DNA of 64,000 nucleotides, from NCBI GenBank assembly GCA_020438795.1, contig JAGQTY010000004.1, forward strand, positions 1 through 64,000, in the 5' to 3' direction. The translations under genes were made by a program, and so were the position numbers. Below are positions 60,329 to 64,000 of this stretch, piece by piece. The stretch's first letter is position 1; each line of letters opens with the position of its first letter. The stretch is from Actinomycetota bacterium (GTDB lineage: Bacteria; Actinomycetota; Actinomycetes; S36-B12; GCA-2699445). The notes beneath the pieces were generated by a model. The model was not told the DNA's origin and did no database searches. It worked only from the letters and a program-made list of their open reading frames with translations.

Positions 60329-60481
60329 GATTCTGCTCCTCTCAACCACACCTCCAATCTGCGAGGGCCACCTTGTGGAGCCTTGGAGGGCTTCTTGGAG
60401 TTCGCTGAGAAGCGGGTCGCGATTCGGTCTCAAGGAGCGGGGCGAAGACAGGACGGAGGGTGGCGAGAACGGCGCGCGGGT

Positions 60482-61234
60482 TCAGCGGCTCAGTCTGCGA
60501 AGCAGCGCCTCCGGGAGCACGGTGTCGGCATCCTGCAGACCTGCGATGGTGTCCCGGGTCGGCACCAGTGCCGCCAGCAGAGGCGGACATGTGGGGCAAC
60601 GGGCCAGATGCGCCTCGACCGCCGCTCGTTCTCCGAGCGGCAACTCGCCGTCGAGGTAGTCCTCCACCACTCTCCGGGCGTCCCAGCAGGCCATCGGAAC
60701 CTTCAGTTCCGCGTTGAGCTGCTCGTGTCCCTCTGCGAGCTTCGAGACCAGCATCATGCGGCCCCGGCGGATGCGCTGCTTGGCAGCAGGGAGTCCGATC
60801 GTCAGGCGCTCGGCCACCTCGGAGCCGCTGAGACCGAACATGTCGTGCAGGACGAGCGCTGAGCGGTAGCCGACCGGGACATGCACGAGTGCGGCCCTCA
60901 CCTTCTCGGCATCCATCGCACGGTCGGCAACCACCGCCGCATCCACGGTGTACCGGTCGTCACGCCAGCGCTTCTCCACACGCTGCGCGATGAGCTCATC
61001 GCCGGCCGGAAACTCCCGGGTCCGCCTGGCACGGTCCACCGCGAGGTTGTGCATCATCCGGTGCAGCCAGGTGGCCAGGGCCGCGTCACCGCGGAACTGG
61101 TCACGCCGCTCGAGTGCCCGGGCGACCGTCTCGGAGAGCAGATCCTCAGCGGCATCCTCGTCGCGCGAAAGCGCCCTGGCATAGCCCAGCAGACCTGGCA
61201 GGGCGTCGACGAGTTCCTGGTCGTCCACCCTCAC
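60482..61234 (-). CDS. ECF sigma factor fused to a zinc-finger (anti-sigma-like) domain
   Basis: 250 residues. Sigma region 2 spans ~10-75 (LLGYARALSRDEDAAEDLLSETVARAL) and region 4 spans ~110-165 (VPVGYRSALVLHDMFGLSGSEVAERL). The C-terminal ~75 residues carry the zinc anti-sigma motif H-x3-C-x2-C (His209, Cys213, Cys216) plus Cys183, in the ACWDARRVVEDYLDGEL context typical of anti-sigma factors. So sigma and anti-sigma-like domains are on one chain. The downstream YHYH lipoprotein is a candidate target. No separate anti-sigma gene is seen nearby. Confidence 0.9.
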   Translation of the reverse strand: MRVDDQELVDALPGLLGYARALSRDEDAAEDLLSETVARALERRDQFRGDAALATWLHRMMHNLAVDRARRTREFPAGDELIAQRVEKRWRDDRYTVDAAVVADRAMDAEKVRAALVHVPVGYRSALVLHDMFGLSGSEVAERLTIGLPAAKQRIRRGRMMLVSKLAEGHEQLNAELKVPMACWDARRVVEDYLDGELPLGERAAVEAHLARCPTCPPLLAALVPTRDTIAGLQDADTVLPEALLRRLSR

Positions 61235-61340
61235 ATCCTATGAGACGACCCCATGTGCCAAGAGTGTCGGCGGGCGCCGGGGAGAGCCAAACCGGAGCCG
61301 GTCATTCGCCGGCCGCCGACGCCGACCCGTCACGTGAGTG

Positions 61341-61565
61341 TCAGTGAGCCGTGTCCGTCCGGCAGGTGGAGATACCGAACGGCAGATAGGCCGGGCAGAC
61401 CCCGATGGCCGCCGTGCCAGCCATGGCAGCGCCGACCACGAGCAGCACGATCCCCAGCCAGAGCGGCCAGCCGAGGGCCAGCGCGACCACGCCGAGGATG
61501 AGCGCGACCGGCGCGAGCACGAAGCCGCGGATGCGGCGATCCATGATTCCTTCGTTGAGTTTCAT
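61341..61565 (-). CDS. DUF2892-type small membrane protein
   Basis: 74 residues: a short N-terminus (MKLNEGIMDRRIRG), then two hydrophobic helices (~14-33 and ~35-56) and a Cys-containing C-terminus (GVCPAYLPFGISTC). This matches the DUF2892/YgaP transmembrane domain. AGGAGG lies 6 bases before the ATG. It is downstream of no gene on the same strand within 1 kb. The cysteines suggest a sulfur or thiol link, as in YgaP, but no rhodanese domain is attached. Confidence 0.85.
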   Translation of the reverse strand: MKLNEGIMDRRIRGFVLAPVALILGVVALALGWPLWLGIVLLVVGAAMAGTAAIGVCPAYLPFGISTCRTDTAH

Positions 61566-61799
61566 GACCAACCTCCTGGGTTCTGCTCTGTTTGACGCAC
61601 GTGGAGCCCGAACGGATACATCGCCAGCCCTGGCCGCCACGCAAGGCCGGATCCGAGTCGGGCCGGGGGCAGCTTGGCGCCTTGATCGGCGACCGGTCGT
61701 CAATGGCAAGGACCCACTCGGAGTAACTCGCCGCACGGGTGCCTCCGAACGGCTGACTGGCCTCGTGATCGAGGGCTGCCGGTCAATAGCCTCTGGCCC

Positions 61800-62696
61800 A
61801 TGACCGCAATCAGTGTGGTGGTGAATCCCACCAAATTCGACGATCTCGACAAGGCACAGGGCAAGCTCGCAGAACTCCTCAAGGAGTTCGGAGTGGACGA
61901 CTTCAACTGGGTGGTCACCACCGCCGAGGACACCGGCGAAGGGTGGACCCGCAGAGAGGTGGCCGACGGAGCAGAGATGGTGCTGTCCTGGGGCGGGGAC
62001 GGCACGGTGCGAGCGGTGGCCAAAGGCCTCATGGGCAGCGGAATCCCCATGGGAATCCTTCCTGGTGGCACTGGCAACCTGATTGCCAAGAATCTGGATC
62101 TGCCCGACAGCCTGCACGGATGCGTCGGCGTGGCCATGGGCGGCGGCTCGATGACGCTGGACGTCAACGAGGTGGACCTCGGCGACGGTGCCGGCTACGA
62201 CAGCATCAGCCTCCTTATGTGCGGGATGGGACTGGATGCCGCCGTCATCGATTCACCGGAACGGCTCAAGGCGTGGCTGGGTTCCATGGCCTATGCCGCG
62301 GCGGCTGCCAAGTCGCTGATCGGCGAGGCCAAGCCATTGACCGTGGTCGTCGACGACGAACTACCCCGACGGGTGCCCGCCCGCATGGCACTGGTCGGCA
62401 ACGTCGGCCGGATGCAGATGGGGATCAACGTGTTCGATCATGTCGACCCCACCGACGGTGAACTCGCCGTATTCGTGGCGAAGATGCGAGGCATCCGGGA
62501 GGCCATCGACACGGGCCGGCACATCGTGATGGGCAAGACCGCAGAGGGCAAGCACCGGCTGCAACTGTCCGGCAAGCAGGTCACCTTCGAGACCACCGAG
62601 GACTGGCCCCGTGAGGTGGACGGCGACCTTGTCGACCCCGGCACCTTCATGGGGGTGCGGGTCGTACCCGGTGCGATCACGGTCCGCGTCCGCTGA
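61800..62696 (+). CDS. Diacylglycerol kinase-like (DAGK catalytic) protein
   Basis: 298 residues. The catalytic motif GGDGTVRAVAKG is at 65-76, followed by PMGILPGGTGNLIAKNL, a standard lipid-kinase nucleotide-binding pair. The C-terminal beta domain (~125-290) fits the DgkB/YegS group. It phosphorylates diacylglycerol or another lipid; the exact lipid is unknown. It starts at an ATG without a strong Shine-Dalgarno sequence. It converges with serB, 9 bases apart. Confidence 0.92.
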   Translation: MTAISVVVNPTKFDDLDKAQGKLAELLKEFGVDDFNWVVTTAEDTGEGWTRREVADGAEMVLSWGGDGTVRAVAKGLMGSGIPMGILPGGTGNLIAKNLDLPDSLHGCVGVAMGGGSMTLDVNEVDLGDGAGYDSISLLMCGMGLDAAVIDSPERLKAWLGSMAYAAAAAKSLIGEAKPLTVVVDDELPRRVPARMALVGNVGRMQMGINVFDHVDPTDGELAVFVAKMRGIREAIDTGRHIVMGKTAEGKHRLQLSGKQVTFETTEDWPREVDGDLVDPGTFMGVRVVPGAITVRVR

Positions 62697-62705
62697 TCGG
62701 CGGAT

Positions 62706-63335
62706 TCAGGATTCGGTCAGTTCCAGCACCTGTTCTAGTCCGCCCTCGTCGATGACGTGGTCGACGAAGGGGATGAGAGCGCCCTTCGGGTGGTATCCGA
62801 TCCCGATCCCGGCCGCCCGGATCATCTCGATGTCGTTGGCCCCGTCGCCCACGGCGACGGTCTCACTCAACGGCACTCCGTAGTCGCTGGCCAGCCGCCG
62901 CAGCGTCGCGGCCTTCACCGCTCGATCCACGATGCGGCCGACGACCCGGCCGGTCAGCGTGCCATCGACGATCTCAAGCGTGTTCGCTGTGACATCGGTG
63001 ATGCCGAGATCGGTAGCGATCGGTTCGATCACCTGCACGAACCCCCCAGAGACGAGCGCGACCACCGTTCCTCGAGCATGTGCCGCCCGCGTCATCTCGA
63101 TGGCTCCGGGAGAGAGCCGCACCTGGGAGCGGACCTCGTCGATGACCGAGGCCGGTAGCCCGGCAAGGAGCTCGACGCGTTCGGTCAGTGATTCCGCGAA
63201 ATCCAGTTCCCCCCGCATCGCCCGATCGGTGATGGACGCCACCTGCTCACCCGCACCGGCATGTTCGGCCAGCAGATCCACCACCTCGTCCCGGATGAAG
63301 GTTGAGTCGACATCGAGCACGATCAGTCCTGGCAC
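62706..63335 (-). CDS. serB: Phosphoserine phosphatase (HAD family)
   Basis: Last step of serine synthesis. 209 residues without the N-terminal ACT domains of longer SerB. HAD motif 1 is LDVDSTFIRDEVVD (8-21), motif 2 is VSGGFVQVIEP, and motif 4 is VGDGANDIEMIRAAGIGIGYHPKG. The GTG at 63335 is preferred because GGAG lies just upstream; the frame extends 49 codons further but is Arg/Pro-rich. It sits upstream of nothing on its strand but a SixA-like gene at 53 bases. Confidence 0.93.
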   Translation of the reverse strand: MPGLIVLDVDSTFIRDEVVDLLAEHAGAGEQVASITDRAMRGELDFAESLTERVELLAGLPASVIDEVRSQVRLSPGAIEMTRAAHARGTVVALVSGGFVQVIEPIATDLGITDVTANTLEIVDGTLTGRVVGRIVDRAVKAATLRRLASDYGVPLSETVAVGDGANDIEMIRAAGIGIGYHPKGALIPFVDHVIDEGGLEQVLELTES

Positions 63336-63388
63336 AGCTCCAAGCCTACGCGTCCGCGGGCCCACCGGACCGGCAGGGCGGGACAGTC

Positions 63389-63928
63389 TCAGCGGTTCAG
63401 CGGCAGTCCCTCGGAGGACTGGTTCGAGCGCGGCACGACGAAGTCGATCAACCGCGCCCCTCCCACCTCGAGCTCCGCCCACGGCGTACTGACGCCGAAG
63501 ATGCTGGTGCCCATGGTGGGGTACTTCAGCTGCAACTGGCGCAGTGCACCCTGGTCCGACTCCGGGGAGGCCAGCTCATTGGCGAGCCGTTCGCAGCCCG
63601 GATTGTGCCCGACGACCGCCAGGGTTCCGACGCCGTCGTCGGTTCGCTGGATCAGCTCGAGTAATTCGGTCCAGCGCGCCAGATAGATGGATGCCTCGAA
63701 GTCGGTGGGGATCTCGGCGTGCAGCTGATCGCTCACCAGCTGCCAGGTCTGCCGGGTCCGCCTGGCCGGTGACACCAGCGCGAGGTCCGGCTCGAGGCCG
63801 GCCGCGAGCAGCCACTCGCCCGCTGCGGTCGCATTGCGGCGTCCTCTCCTGGCCAGAGGGCGTTCCTGATCGGCGAGCCCGGCGGTCCAGTCCGACTTCG
63901 CGTGACGCATGATCACCAGTCTGTGCAT
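63389..63928 (-). CDS. SixA-type histidine phosphatase
   Basis: 179 residues. The phosphoglycerate-mutase-like RHAKSDW motif is at the N-terminus (Arg8, His9), with PARRTRQTW (~55-63) and GHNPGCERLA (~110-119) completing the active site. Length fits SixA-like phosphatases that remove phosphate from protein histidines or small molecules. The ATG at 63928 has no clear ribosome binding site; an ATG three codons earlier is possible, and translation may be leaderless. Confidence 0.9.
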   Translation of the reverse strand: MHRLVIMRHAKSDWTAGLADQERPLARRGRRNATAAGEWLLAAGLEPDLALVSPARRTRQTWQLVSDQLHAEIPTDFEASIYLARWTELLELIQRTDDGVGTLAVVGHNPGCERLANELASPESDQGALRQLQLKYPTMGTSIFGVSTPWAELEVGGARLIDFVVPRSNQSSEGLPLNR

Positions 63929-64000
63929 GCAGACCATAGTGGCAGCGGCTCACTGACATTTCCTGATGAGCCGGGACTTCTGGAGACAAGCATCACAGGA

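Overview
The window is a high-GC chromosomal segment from an actinobacterium (Actinomycetota, probably class Actinomycetes). This is inferred from the gene set: lexA with TCGAAC-N4-GTTCGA type SOS boxes, nrdR-nrdJ (B12-dependent ribonucleotide reductase), a dapF-hflX-dinG run, miaA and miaB, a class E sortase, a WS/DGAT wax ester/triacylglycerol synthase, DUF2786/TIGR04338 proteins and an MT0933-like repeat protein. The species cannot be named from the sequence, and no phage, IS element, CRISPR array, tRNA or rRNA gene was seen.

Layout. 1-7.7 kb: a giant (>2,500 residues) Ser/Thr-rich, probably surface-exposed or secreted protein, cut by the left edge. 7.7-16 kb: a mixed accessory stretch with a truncated GntR regulator, sortase E with its small membrane partner, WS/DGAT, two tandem unrecognised small genes, a VOC protein, a transglutaminase-like protein lacking the expected His, a DM13 membrane protein and a secreted Fn3-YHYH protein. 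16.4-26.1 kb: the most distinctive region, a leftward operon of UbiX, three UbiD-family decarboxylases, an FMN split-barrel protein and a transglutaminase-like protein, diverging from a TetR regulator that is followed by a PrpF-like isomerase. Three copies of TGAAT-N4-ATTCA (two in the divergent promoter, 22 bp apart, and one just upstream of the PrpF start) suggest that one TetR regulon controls the whole set. It looks like an uncharacterised prenylated-FMN-dependent decarboxylation pathway for an unsaturated or aromatic carboxylic acid.

26.3-46.3 kb: conserved housekeeping genes. These are nrdJ-nrdR with a pair of NrdR boxes, an SOS module (LysM membrane protein, two LexA boxes, lexA, and dinG overlapping lexA tail-to-tail), dapF-hflX-GGDEF/EAL-dinG as a tight operon, a GT4 glycosyltransferase and PIG-L deacetylase as a divergent pair, miaA, an MT0933-like repeat protein, miaB, and the TIGR04338/DUF2786 pair.

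46.4-64 kb: central and envelope metabolism. A NUDIX-like gene, pta and ackA overlap translationally. There follow an alpha/beta hydrolase, a double-cNMP-domain/acyltransferase fusion, an AXE1-type esterase, a TrmH methyltransferase, a stomatin/NfeD pair, a GluQ-like synthetase, an ABC ATPase, a YHYH lipoprotein behind a fused ECF sigma/zinc-finger protein, a DUF2892 protein, a diacylglycerol-kinase-like protein, SerB and a SixA-like phosphatase. Many starts were moved inward from the longest open frame because a clear Shine-Dalgarno sequence supports an internal start; these cases are stated per gene.
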